Shown one piece after another: positions 9,383-17,717 of a stretch of DNA of 64,000 bases; the first letter of the stretch is position 1, and each line of letters opens with the position of its first letter. Origin of the DNA: Paraconexibacter algicola (GTDB lineage Bacteria; Actinomycetota; Thermoleophilia; Solirubrobacterales; Solirubrobacteraceae); assembly GCF_003044185.1 (NCBI RefSeq), contig NZ_PYYB01000002.1, positions 434,001-498,000 of the forward strand, written 5' to 3'. Both the position numbers and the translations under genes were made by a program. Below the pieces are notes generated by a model. The model was not told the origin of the DNA. It did not search any database and worked only from the letters and a program-made list of their open reading frames with translations.

Positions 9383-10006
9383 ATGGACCTGCGCGTGCAC
9401 CGCATCCCGTTCAGCACGAACGTCGAGCGCATCGCGCTCGCCGCGGGGATCAAGGGGCTCGCGGTCACCTGGGTCGACCACGACGCCGCCGACCGCGCCG
9501 CGCTGCGGGCGCTCTCCGGGCAGGAGCTCGTCCCGGTCGCGGAGCTGCCCGACGGGACCGTCGTGACCGACTCGCCCGAGATCCTGCGGCAGATCGAGCT
9601 GCTCGCCCCGGAGCCCCCGCTGTGGCCCGCCGATCCCGCGGAGCGCGCCCGGGCCGAGATCTTCGTGGCGTGGTTCAACCGCGTCTGGAAGCTCGCCCCC
9701 AACGCGCTGGAGGCGGAGCTCGCCCGCGCCGCACCCGACGCGGAGCGGGTGACGGCCCTCACCGCGGAGCTGCGCGGCACGCTGTCGTGGTTCGAGGACC
9801 TCCTGCGGGACCACGACCACCTGCTCGGCGACCGGGTCGGGATCGCCGACGTCGTCGCGTTCCCGTTCCTGCGCTACGCGCTGCTGCACGACCCCGCCGA
9901 CGATGAGCCGTTCCACCGCGTGCTGATCGAGCGACTCGCGCTGCGCGACGGATTTCCCGCGCTCGCCGCCTGGATCCGGCGGATGGACCGGCTGCCGCGG
10001 GCCTGA
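9383..10006 (+). CDS. Glutathione S-transferase-fold protein
   Basis: A 207-aa protein. The thioredoxin-like N-terminal half (MDLRVHRIPFSTNVERIALA, then VPVAELPDGTVVTDSPEILR) carries the cis-Pro and Ser/Asp gamma-L-glutamyl-binding pattern. The C-terminal half is all-alpha. Actinobacteria mostly use mycothiol, so the thiol substrate is unclear. GACCCT six bases before the ATG is a weak match to the leaderless promoter pattern. A second GST-like gene lies at 58904. Confidence 0.8.
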   Translation: MDLRVHRIPFSTNVERIALAAGIKGLAVTWVDHDAADRAALRALSGQELVPVAELPDGTVVTDSPEILRQIELLAPEPPLWPADPAERARAEIFVAWFNRVWKLAPNALEAELARAAPDAERVTALTAELRGTLSWFEDLLRDHDHLLGDRVGIADVVAFPFLRYALLHDPADDEPFHRVLIERLALRDGFPALAAWIRRMDRLPRA

Positions 10007-10015
10007 GCGGGCCGG

Positions 10016-11164
10016 TCAGGCGGTGGCGCGCAGCGCCAGCTGGAGCGCGAAGCGGCCGTCCGGGTCGTCGAGCGCGTCCCCGAGCAGCTCCCGCAGCCGC
10101 GCGAGGCGGTAGCGGACGGTCTGCGGGTGGACGTCCAGCGCCCGCGCCACCGTCTCGATCCGCCCCTGGTGGTCCAGCCAGGCCCGCAGCGTCGCCGTCA
10201 GCCGCTGCGCGCTGGCCGGGGTCTCCTCCTGCAGCGGGGCGAGTGCGTGGGCGGCGAGGTCGGCGGCGAGCGCCGGGTCGCGGCGCAGCAGCAGCGCGGG
10301 CAGGTGCGCATCCGCGACGACGACGGGGCTGTCGGTGCGGCCGGTCTCCCCGAGCCGTCGTGCGGCACGGGCGCGGCCGGCGCTCGTGGCCGCCTCGGCC
10401 GGCGGGAGCGCGGAGCCGAGCCCGAGGACGTCCCCGGGACGGACCGCGGCCGCGAGCCGCTCCTCCAGGCCGGGGGCGCCCGGGTCGGCGACGACCGCGA
10501 CGACCTCGTCGTCGAGCACGGCGAGCAGGTCCTCGGGCTGGAGCCGGGCGACGAGCGCACCCGCGGCGTCCGCGGGACCGACGACGACCGCCAGGCGCGC
10601 GGGCGGCGTCCAGTCGAGCTCCGCGGCGGTCGCGGCGACCTCCGCCTCGGACTGCGGGCGGGCCAGGAGCGCGCGGACGCAGGCGCGGGTGCGCCGCGAC
10701 CGCTCGCCCGCCTCGCGCGACTGCTCCTGCGCGTAGCCGTCGGCGCTCTCGGCGCTGAGCTCGTCGATGTAGGCGAAGATCGCCTCGCCGAGCGCGTAGA
10801 GGTCCTGCGGGTCGAGCCCGCCCGCGACGCCCGCCTCGACCGCCCGGCGCCAGGCGATGCGCGCGCCGGTGCGGTAGGCGGAGAGCAGGGCGTCGAGCGA
10901 GCGGCCGGCGGCCCGCTCGCCGCGGCCGAGGCCGACGTAGATCTCGCGCCCGATGCGCTGCGAGCGCGCCGGGTCCTCGACGATGTCGGCGAACCGCTCG
11001 AGCGCCTGCGCGACGCCGAGGCGCACCGCGTCGCCGAAGGGCCCGCGCAGCGGCCGGTCGTACTCGGGGACCTCCTCGCGCAGCGCCGCCATGATCTCCG
11101 CGGAGATCGCGGGGAGCACCGGCCGCAGGACGGCGGCGGCCCGCGGGTTGGACTCGACCTGCAT
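10016..11164 (-). CDS. PucR-family helix-turn-helix regulator
   Basis: A 382-aa transcription regulator. The N-terminal half (about 1-165) is helical and resembles the RsbRD-like domain found in such proteins. A central region resembles the GGDEF-like fold of CdaR/PucR. The C-terminal HTH is clear: LDVHPQTVRYRLARLRELLG. The ATG has TAGATT seven bases upstream. It is divergent from the fatty-acid desaturase across 83 bp, so control of that gene, perhaps in response to membrane or fatty-acid state, is the natural guess. Confidence 0.85.
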   Translation of the reverse strand: MQVESNPRAAAVLRPVLPAISAEIMAALREEVPEYDRPLRGPFGDAVRLGVAQALERFADIVEDPARSQRIGREIYVGLGRGERAAGRSLDALLSAYRTGARIAWRRAVEAGVAGGLDPQDLYALGEAIFAYIDELSAESADGYAQEQSREAGERSRRTRACVRALLARPQSEAEVAATAAELDWTPPARLAVVVGPADAAGALVARLQPEDLLAVLDDEVVAVVADPGAPGLEERLAAAVRPGDVLGLGSALPPAEAATSAGRARAARRLGETGRTDSPVVVADAHLPALLLRRDPALAADLAAHALAPLQEETPASAQRLTATLRAWLDHQGRIETVARALDVHPQTVRYRLARLRELLGDALDDPDGRFALQLALRATA

Positions 11165-11247
11165 TGACAGAAATCTACAAGTTCCGCGCGCCTGCGGCGA
11201 CCAATACCCACAAGCGCCCGTCGCGCTCTGTGACTTACGGTGGAACC

Positions 11248-12222
11248 ATGTCGACCCCGACCACCTCCGCGGACCCGACCCCCGCCCAGGGCGCCGCCGC
11301 CCGGGCCGCCCGCCGGCCCGACCACGACCGCGACTACGAGATGCCGCGCTCGCAGCAGATCGCCAACCTGATGGCCGTCGTGCTGCCCTTCGTCGCGTTC
11401 CTCGTGGCGATCTACGCCGGCTGGAACGCCTGGGTCGACGGGATCGACCTCGCGATCTTCGCGTTCATGTACGTCATCACCGGCTTCGGCGTGACGATCG
11501 GCTTCCACCGCCTGCTCACGCACCGCGGGTTCACCGCCCCGAAGTGGGTCGAGTACTCGCTGGCGATCGCCGGGTCGATGAGCATCCAGGGCCCGGTGAC
11601 GAGCTGGGTCGCCGACCACCGCAAGCACCACGCGTTCACCGACGCCGAGGGCGACCCGCACTCCCCGCACGTCGGGCACGGGTCCGGCCTCAAGGGCCTG
11701 ATCCACGCGCACGTCGGCTGGATCATGACCGACCAGGGCTCCGCCCAGCGCTCCAAGTACGCGAAGGACCTCGTCGAGGACCGGGGCATGCGCCGCATCT
11801 CCAAGAACTTCGAGCTCATCGCGCTGGCGAGCCTCCTGATCCCCGCCGTCCTGGGCTTCGCGCTCCACGGGTTCACGCTCGAGGGGTTCCTGCGCGGCCT
11901 GCTGTGGGGCGGCTTCGTGCGGATCTTCCTGCTGCACCACATCACGTGGTCGATCAACTCGATCTGCCACTTCCACGGCAAGCGCCGCTTCGACATCGAC
12001 GACCACTCCACGAACGTCGCGTGGCTCGCCGTCCCGTCGCTGGGCGAGGCGTGGCACCACAACCACCACGCGTTCCCGCGCGCCGCGGTGCACGGCATGG
12101 GCCGGCGCGAGATCGACATCACCGGCTGGGTGATCGCCGGGATGGAGAAGGTCGGCCTGGCACGCGACGTCGTGCGGATCAGCCCGGAGCGGCAGGCCGC
12201 GAAGGAGCTGCGCCCGTCCTGA
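11248..12222 (+). CDS. Acyl-CoA / fatty acid desaturase (delta-9 type)
   Basis: Integral-membrane di-iron desaturase that introduces a double bond into fatty-acyl chains. The 324-aa protein has the three His boxes HRLLTH, HRKHH and HHNHH in the right order, between pairs of transmembrane helices (about residues 40-80 and 190-240). The ATG at 11248 is chosen because TACGGT ends six bases upstream and the conserved protein begins soon after. The PucR gene is divergent. The downstream 3' region holds a structured RNA candidate. Confidence 0.92.
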   Translation: MSTPTTSADPTPAQGAAARAARRPDHDRDYEMPRSQQIANLMAVVLPFVAFLVAIYAGWNAWVDGIDLAIFAFMYVITGFGVTIGFHRLLTHRGFTAPKWVEYSLAIAGSMSIQGPVTSWVADHRKHHAFTDAEGDPHSPHVGHGSGLKGLIHAHVGWIMTDQGSAQRSKYAKDLVEDRGMRRISKNFELIALASLLIPAVLGFALHGFTLEGFLRGLLWGGFVRIFLLHHITWSINSICHFHGKRRFDIDDHSTNVAWLAVPSLGEAWHHNHHAFPRAAVHGMGRREIDITGWVIAGMEKVGLARDVVRISPERQAAKELRPS

Positions 12223-12240
12223 GCGGCCGTCACGGAGGTT

Positions 12241-12347
12241 TTAGCCCGCGGTAAGGATGCGGGCCGATACTGCTCCTGCGAACGAATCCCTCGCAGATGT
12301 GCACCTCCTCCCAGAAGCACTGACGGCCCGCCTTTCGGCGGGCCGTC
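12241..12347 (+). ncRNA. Candidate structured small RNA downstream of the desaturase gene
   Basis: Three hairpins lie in line in a gene-free stretch: GCCCGC/GCGGGC (12244-12249/12259-12264), CTGCGA/TCGCAG (12276-12281/12291-12296) and a strong 11-bp terminator stem ending at 12347. Between the second and third is single-stranded CCTCCTCCC (12304-12312), complementary to Shine-Dalgarno sequences. GATACT at 12266-12271 could be a -10 placing the 5' end at the second hairpin. It may be an independent small RNA, a 3'-UTR-derived one, or just an extended terminator region. Confidence 0.35.
12322..12347 (+). terminator. Strong rho-independent-like terminator
   Basis: GACGGCCCGCC (12322-12332) pairs perfectly with GGCGGGCCGTC (12337-12347) around a TTTC loop, followed by TGCGTT. 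It ends the desaturase and/or small-RNA transcript. From 12348 to 12527 I see no convincing gene or signal on either strand. Confidence 0.8.
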
Positions 12348-12527
12348 TGCGTTCTGCTGATGCTTGGTGGACCCACCCCGGCCCACCGCTGCTCTCATCT
12401 CCCCGACCACCGTCCCACGGGAGGCGGGGAGTGTCCTGCAGGGTGCCTCGCGTCGTCCCACGGACACGGTGCACCAGCAGCAACGAGACCGGGGCCGCGA
12501 AACTTGCGGCGGCGACCGGACACGGCG

Positions 12528-13328
12528 TCAACCTGGCGTACTGACGCTCGTCAGGTCGGGCTGGGTCCACTCGAGCACGAGCGCCGCGGTCTCCACCGGG
12601 ACATCGAGCTGCGGGCAGTGACCGACCCCGTCGAGCTCGACCCAGTCGGCCCCGACGAGCTCGCGCTGCCAGCGCCGTGCCGCCGACGGCCACGGCAGCA
12701 GCCGGTCCTCCCGTCCCCACACCACCCGCACGGGGCACCGCACCGCGGCGGCCTGAAGCGGCCAGCCGTGCTCGCGCGCGGCGGCGATCAGCGCCGGACC
12801 GCCCGTGCACCCCGCCGGGGCCCGCACGAGCGCCGCGACGAGCCGCGCCGGCAGGTCCTCCCCGCGCTCGCAGACCAGGGCCGTCGCGCGGCGCCGCCCC
12901 TCGGGCGTGGCGGCGATCACGTCGGCGTGCGCCGCGCCCGCGCGCGCCAGCGCCAGCAGGCGCGCCTGACGGTCGAGGGTCGCCGCGGGGCCCGGCCCCT
13001 CCCCTGCGCCCCACCCGCCGGCCGGCGCCAGCGCGACGACGCTGCGCGCCCGCCCGCGCTGCGCCAGGCGCAGGGCCAGGTAGCCCCCGAGCGAGGACCC
13101 GACGACGTCGACCGTCCCGTGCCCGGCCGCGTCGAGCTGCGCCTCGACGGCGTCCACGAGCGCGTCGGCGGACGGCGGATCCGGCAGCGGCGGCCCGCCG
13201 AGGTGCCCGGCGAGGGCGGGCGCGAGCAGGGTGTGGTGCGCGGCCAGGCGCGGCGCGAGCAGGTCCCAGGTGCACGGGGCGTCGGCGAACCCGTGCAGGA
13301 GCAGCAGCGGCGGCCGGTCGGCGCGCAC
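12528..13328 (-). CDS. Alpha/beta hydrolase
   Basis: A 266-aa alpha/beta-hydrolase with the oxyanion-region LLLLHGFAD, the nucleophile elbow GSSLGG (Ser near residue 78), the acid in VWGREDRLLPW and the catalytic His in GVGHCPQLD. This is the esterase/acyltransferase-like Ser-Asp-His triad; substrate unknown. The GTG start 11 bases after the stop of the CNNM gene fits the first conserved strand, so the two are probably one transcript. Confidence 0.8.
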   Translation of the reverse strand: MRADRPPLLLLHGFADAPCTWDLLAPRLAAHHTLLAPALAGHLGGPPLPDPPSADALVDAVEAQLDAAGHGTVDVVGSSLGGYLALRLAQRGRARSVVALAPAGGWGAGEGPGPAATLDRQARLLALARAGAAHADVIAATPEGRRRATALVCERGEDLPARLVAALVRAPAGCTGGPALIAAAREHGWPLQAAAVRCPVRVVWGREDRLLPWPSAARRWQRELVGADWVELDGVGHCPQLDVPVETAALVLEWTQPDLTSVSTPG

Positions 13329-13339
13329 CGCGGGCGGCG

Positions 13340-14662
13340 TCAGTCGTCGTCGCGGCCCGGGGCCGCCGGTGCACGCCGCTGACGGATCCGGACCGCCTCG
13401 ATGCGGTTCTCGCGCACCGACTCGACCCGGATCGAGAAGCCGTTGGCGGTGATCGTGTCGCCGCGCTTGGGCAGCCGTCCCAGCTCCGCGAACACGAACC
13501 CGCCGACCGAGTTGTAGGCGTCGGTGTCGACCGGGAGCTCGAGCCCGTGGTCGGTGAGGTCGGTGACCGCGACGTGCCCACGCACGAACCAGTCGCCGTT
13601 GGCGAGCTGGCGGATCTCGCCGCCCGCCGGGTCGGTCTCGTCGTCGATCTCCCCGACGACCTCCTCGACGATGTCCTCGACGCTGACGATGCCGGCGACG
13701 CGGCCGTACTCGTCGACGACGACCGCCAGCGACGAGCGGCTGCGCTGCAGGTCGGCCAGCAGGTCGTCCAGGGGCTTGGTCTCCGGCACGATCGGCGCGT
13801 CCTTGACGAGCCCCTCGATCGACGCCTGCGGCCCCTCCGCCATCAGCTGGCGGGCCAGCGAGTTGGAGTGCACGATGCCCTTGACCCGGTCCTGGTTGTC
13901 GTCCTCGGTCACGAGCAGCCGCGTGTGGCCGGAGCTGATGCAGCGCCGCAGCGCGGTCTCGACGTCCTCGCTCGTGTCCACGGTGACGACCGCGGGGATC
14001 GGCGTCATGACCTGACGGGCCTCCTGCTCGTGGAGGTGGAAGACGCCCGAGAGCATCACCGCCTCCCCCGGGTCCAGGCGGCCGACGTCGCCCCACTTGT
14101 CGATCAGGACCCGCAGCTCCTCCGGGCTCGGACCGTCCTCGAGCTCGGCGTCCGGGTTGATCTTCACCGCGCGCAGCATCCCGTTGGAGGCCGAGTTCAG
14201 CGCCGCGATGAACGGGCGCATGCCGATGTTGAACCAGCGCAGCGGCCGCGCGATCCGCACCGCGATGTCCTCCGGACGGACGATCGCGTAGATCTTGGGC
14301 ACCTGCTCGCCGACGGTGATGTGCGCGGAGGTGACGATGATGTACGCGATCGCGATCGACAGGCCGACCGCGACGCCGTGGGAGAGCGCGTCGCCGAACA
14401 GCGGCTCGACGAGCTCGGCGATCGCGGGCTCGCCGAGGAACCCGATGCCCAGCGACGCGAGCGTGATCCCGAACTGGCAGGCCGACAGGTACTCGTTGAG
14501 GTCCTCGTGGACCTTGAGCGCCAGCGCGGCGCCGCGGCGGCCGTCCTGCGCCATCTCCTCGAGCCGGTTCGGCCGCACGCGGACGAGCGCGAACTCGGCC
14601 GCGACGAAGAACCCGTTCACGAGGACGAGCAGGAGGACCGCGACGAGCAGCAGCGCGGTCAT
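13340..14662 (-). CDS. CNNM/HlyC-CorC-type transporter with CBS domains
   Basis: A 440-aa membrane protein: N-terminal DUF21 transmembrane domain (about 1-190; VNGFFVAAEFALVRVRP), a CBS pair (about 215-340; ends VVVDEYGRVAGIVSVEDIVEE) and a C-terminal CorC/HlyC domain (DAYNSVGGFVFAELGRLPKRGD). The family handles Mg2+/Co2+ or similar ions at the plasma membrane; hemolysin naming is historical. Full length for the family. Confidence 0.92.
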   Translation of the reverse strand: MTALLLVAVLLLVLVNGFFVAAEFALVRVRPNRLEEMAQDGRRGAALALKVHEDLNEYLSACQFGITLASLGIGFLGEPAIAELVEPLFGDALSHGVAVGLSIAIAYIIVTSAHITVGEQVPKIYAIVRPEDIAVRIARPLRWFNIGMRPFIAALNSASNGMLRAVKINPDAELEDGPSPEELRVLIDKWGDVGRLDPGEAVMLSGVFHLHEQEARQVMTPIPAVVTVDTSEDVETALRRCISSGHTRLLVTEDDNQDRVKGIVHSNSLARQLMAEGPQASIEGLVKDAPIVPETKPLDDLLADLQRSRSSLAVVVDEYGRVAGIVSVEDIVEEVVGEIDDETDPAGGEIRQLANGDWFVRGHVAVTDLTDHGLELPVDTDAYNSVGGFVFAELGRLPKRGDTITANGFSIRVESVRENRIEAVRIRQRRAPAAPGRDDD

Positions 14663-14775
14663 CGGGCGCTGGCGCGGGCCTGCGGATCAGGCGGTCCGGG
14701 GGGTCGGCCCGGACTTCGAGGGCGATCGTCGTTCATGGAGCGACGCGGCAACGGTACCGCAAAGCCCGGGTGGCC

Positions 14776-17424
14776 TCAGCGCACGCGCGACGGGGCCGCC
14801 CGGGTCAGGTAGATCTGCGACGGGCCGTCCCGCTCGTCCTCCCAGGCGACGATCACCCGGCGGCGGGTGACCGCGACCGCGGGGCGCCACTGGTTCGTCC
14901 CGGCGCGGCCGGTGTCGTCGACGCGCACGGGCCGCCGCGCGGTCCGTCCGGGCGTGAGCCGCGTGATCCGCACGTCACCCGGCCCGTCGGCGTGGTCCTG
15001 GAAGGCGACGAGCACGTCCCCGCCCGGGACGGCCGCGATCGCGGGCGCGAACGCGCTCGCGGGGGTGCGCCCGCGCCCGTCGACCTGCACCGGGAGACGG
15101 TCGCCGGCCGCGGCGACGACGTCGTGCTGGCGCGAGGCGACCGTCGCGCCGCGCAGCTCCTTCTCCCAGCGGGTGTGGGCGATCACGACGGGGCCGCCGC
15201 CCGCGGGGTACGCGGCCCGGGGCGTGTCGTCGAGCGCCTCCACCTCGGCCGCCGTCCGGGAGACCGGGCGCAGCGGCCCGAACGTCGCGCCGCCGTCGGC
15301 GGACTCGCGCGCCACGGTGCGCCAGTCGTAGGTGCGGAAGTCCAGCCAGGCGACCGTCACGCGGTCGCCCGCGGCCGCGACCGTCGGGGCCCAGGCGTGG
15401 TCCAGCGACGCGGCGAGCGGGACCGGTGCGGGCGCGTCGTCGAGCCGGCGGGCGTCGAGCACCGCGCCGCCCTGGAGCCGCGCGGTCCACAGCTGCGCCT
15501 GCGCGCGGTCCTCGGTCGCGAAGCGGCCACGCTCGTCGATCCAGGCGACGACCGCCCGTCCGGGGCCGGTCGCCGCGATCGCCGGACGCCACTGCGCCGC
15601 CCCCGCGGGCGCGTCGGCCCCGACCGCGACGGGGGGCCCGAAGCGCCGTCCGCCGTCGTCCGAGCGGCTGACGTAGACCCGCCAGGTGCCGCTGCTGTCG
15701 TCCTGCCAGGCCACCCAGACCGTGCCGTCCGGACCGGTGGCGACGGCGGGCCACCACTCGCGCACCGCCCCGGCCGGCCGACCGGTCGGCCGCACGCGCG
15801 CCGACCAGCTCGCCCCCTCGGTGGTGGAGCGCACCAGCGCGATCTGGTCGCGTCCGCCGCCCTGCTCCTCGAAGACCGCCCAGGCGGTACGGCCGCGGGC
15901 GGCCAGCGCGACGTTGCGCTGCGCCGTGGCGGCACGCGCCAGCGGACGGTCCGCGGTGAAGACGCGCCCGCGGGCGCGCGGGCGGCGCGGCACGGGACGC
16001 AGCCGCGGCGGGTCACCGACCTGGACGTCCGCGAACAGGACGCCCTCGACGTGCCCGTTCTCGCACGGGGCCGGGACGGTCCGGGAGGCGCAGCGCACGC
16101 CGCTGCCGGGCAGCAGCGCCTCGCCCGCCTGTCCGAGGCGCGCGCGCCGCTCCACGAGCGGCTCGCCGGGACGCGCCGGGTCCGGCACGACCCACGGCGA
16201 CACGGCGACGAGTCCGGGCATCCGGTCCTGGCCGAGCAGCGCACCGCCGGGCTCGGTCCGCGACCGGGGCTTGCGCATGATCGCCTGCTGGTTGTCGGCG
16301 GAGAAGTCGAACAGGTTGCCGGTGAGCTCGGGCAGCACGAGCGTCTCGATCGACGGGTGGCGCAGCACGTCGCTGTAGCCGGAGGCACGGATCGTGTCGG
16401 GCGCCCAGGGACCGTCGCGCCGCACCGTGTCGCCGACGAAGAACTCAGGCTGGACGAGGACCTCGACGCGGTCCTGGTCGAGCTTCGCGGTGACGTCGGG
16501 CATCCACGCGTCCTTCGACGTCGCGACGCCGAGGCGGCCGACCGGCGTGGCGACGGCCCGCAGGCCGCTCACCGGACCGGGCGCGAGGTCGAGGGAGCCG
16601 GGCAGCTCGACCGGCGTCAGGTACGCCTTCACCTGCCGGGAGATCAGCCGGCCGTCCGGGTCGAAGACGAGCGCCATGTTCACGGGCTCGGGCGTCGTCG
16701 CCTCGTACGCGTAGGTGCGCGTGAGGTCCTCGGGGGCGCGCAGCAGCGCGACCGCTGCCGGGTCCTCCTGCGCGCACGGCTCGCCGCCGGGCGGCGGCAC
16801 GTACGTGGCGCGGTCGACGCAGACGATCCGCCAGTCGCGGGCCATGTTCACGCCCGCGACGAGATAGGCGTCGCTGCGGTCGGCGAGCTCGGCGAACGTC
16901 TCGACCGCGACGTGCGCGAACGTGTCGGTGAGCGCGGTCGCGAGCAGGCGGGTCGGCGGGAACGGCCGGCCCGCCAGCGCCGGGAACCGCGACTGGTAGT
17001 AGGCGGCCTGCGGCGCGTAGGTGGCGAGCAGCCCGACGATCGAGGTGGTGATGTCGGTCGCCGAACGGGCGGTCACGCCGCGCACGCCGGTGAAGGCGGC
17101 GAGCAGCCCGAGGTCCTCCGGCAGCGTGACGAGGTCGCGCGCCGTCGCGACCGCGCGCGCCGGGTCCGCGGGACCGAGGAGGTGCGAGGCGACGTCGTCG
17201 GCCCCGTCCTGGATCGGGACCCCGGCGGCCGCGGCCGCCGGCCGCTCGCGCGCGTCGGTCAGGCCCAGGAGCTTCGCGCGGAACGTCGCGCGGTCCTGCA
17301 GCCACGACGGGTCGATCTTCGGGCCGACCGCGAAGACCCGGACGCGCTTGGCGTCCGCCGGGCCCGCCGCGAGGGCGCAGAGGACGGCCGCGGCGACCGC
17401 GGCCAGGACGACGCGCACGCTCAC
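14776..17424 (-). CDS. Secreted nitrilase-fold / sialidase-like (BNR) fusion protein
   Basis: An 882-aa protein with a signal peptide (residues 4-26, ending near GPADAK). Residues about 27-430 resemble the carbon-nitrogen hydrolase fold: Glu103 in LPEDLGL and Lys266 in RQVKAYLTP match the Glu-Lys of the Glu-Lys-Cys triad. The Cys position reads ATSKDAWMPD, placing Ser303 where Cys is expected, so classic nitrilase chemistry is doubtful. From about 500 to the end, repeated units with Asp-box-like STTEGASWS, SRSDDGGRRFG and ESADGGATFG indicate a sialidase-type beta-propeller. The GTG start overlaps the pterin dehydratase stop (GTGA). Confidence 0.75.
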   Translation of the reverse strand: MSVRVVLAAVAAAVLCALAAGPADAKRVRVFAVGPKIDPSWLQDRATFRAKLLGLTDARERPAAAAAGVPIQDGADDVASHLLGPADPARAVATARDLVTLPEDLGLLAAFTGVRGVTARSATDITTSIVGLLATYAPQAAYYQSRFPALAGRPFPPTRLLATALTDTFAHVAVETFAELADRSDAYLVAGVNMARDWRIVCVDRATYVPPPGGEPCAQEDPAAVALLRAPEDLTRTYAYEATTPEPVNMALVFDPDGRLISRQVKAYLTPVELPGSLDLAPGPVSGLRAVATPVGRLGVATSKDAWMPDVTAKLDQDRVEVLVQPEFFVGDTVRRDGPWAPDTIRASGYSDVLRHPSIETLVLPELTGNLFDFSADNQQAIMRKPRSRTEPGGALLGQDRMPGLVAVSPWVVPDPARPGEPLVERRARLGQAGEALLPGSGVRCASRTVPAPCENGHVEGVLFADVQVGDPPRLRPVPRRPRARGRVFTADRPLARAATAQRNVALAARGRTAWAVFEEQGGGRDQIALVRSTTEGASWSARVRPTGRPAGAVREWWPAVATGPDGTVWVAWQDDSSGTWRVYVSRSDDGGRRFGPPVAVGADAPAGAAQWRPAIAATGPGRAVVAWIDERGRFATEDRAQAQLWTARLQGGAVLDARRLDDAPAPVPLAASLDHAWAPTVAAAGDRVTVAWLDFRTYDWRTVARESADGGATFGPLRPVSRTAAEVEALDDTPRAAYPAGGGPVVIAHTRWEKELRGATVASRQHDVVAAAGDRLPVQVDGRGRTPASAFAPAIAAVPGGDVLVAFQDHADGPGDVRITRLTPGRTARRPVRVDDTGRAGTNQWRPAVAVTRRRVIVAWEDERDGPSQIYLTRAAPSRVR

Positions 17425-17702
17425 CCGAGCTCGTCGATCGCGGCGACGAGCGCGAGATCGGCGGCGGTGATCCCGCCCTCGGAGTGGGTGGAGACCCGCA
17501 GCCGCACGGTGTTCCAGCCGTGGACCTCGAGATCGGGATGGTGGTCGCGCGCCTCGGCGACCTCGGCGACGCGGTTCACGTACGCGATCGCGGCGGCGAA
17601 GTCCGCCACGGTGCGCTCGAGCACGAGCTCGGCGCCCGCCCGGCGCCAGTGGGGACGGTCCGCGAGGGCCCGGTCGATCTCGTCGTCGTGCAGCAGTGCC
17701 AT
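17421..17702 (-). CDS. Pterin-4-alpha-carbinolamine dehydratase
   Basis: A 93-aa protein of usual family length. It recycles 4a-hydroxytetrahydropterin to quinonoid dihydropterin, or acts as a related pterin-binding protein. The catalytic pattern DHHPDLEVHGWN with a later THSEGGIT is intact. It starts 14 bp from a divergent gene; TACCCT nine bases upstream overlaps that gene's start codon. Its stop overlaps the nitrilase-sialidase start. No aromatic hydroxylase gene is visible nearby. Confidence 0.92.
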   Translation of the reverse strand: MALLHDDEIDRALADRPHWRRAGAELVLERTVADFAAAIAYVNRVAEVAEARDHHPDLEVHGWNTVRLRVSTHSEGGITAADLALVAAIDELG

Positions 17703-17717
17703 ATCGTGTGGAGGGTA
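17702..17717. promoter_or_regulatory. Ultra-short divergent promoter between pterin dehydratase and BtuF-like gene
   Basis: Only 14 bases separate the two ATG codons. TATCGT (17702-17707) for the plus gene overlaps the minus start codon, and TACCCT (17717-17712) for the minus gene overlaps the plus start codon. Each lies nine bases from its start. GGAGGG also precedes the plus ATG and could act as an SD. Confidence 0.5.

Noticed and set aside
12348-12527. Small ORFs in the gap before the alpha/beta hydrolase gene
   Set aside because: Frames are short, Pro/Arg-rich and lack a start signal or hydrophobic pattern; nothing supportable found.
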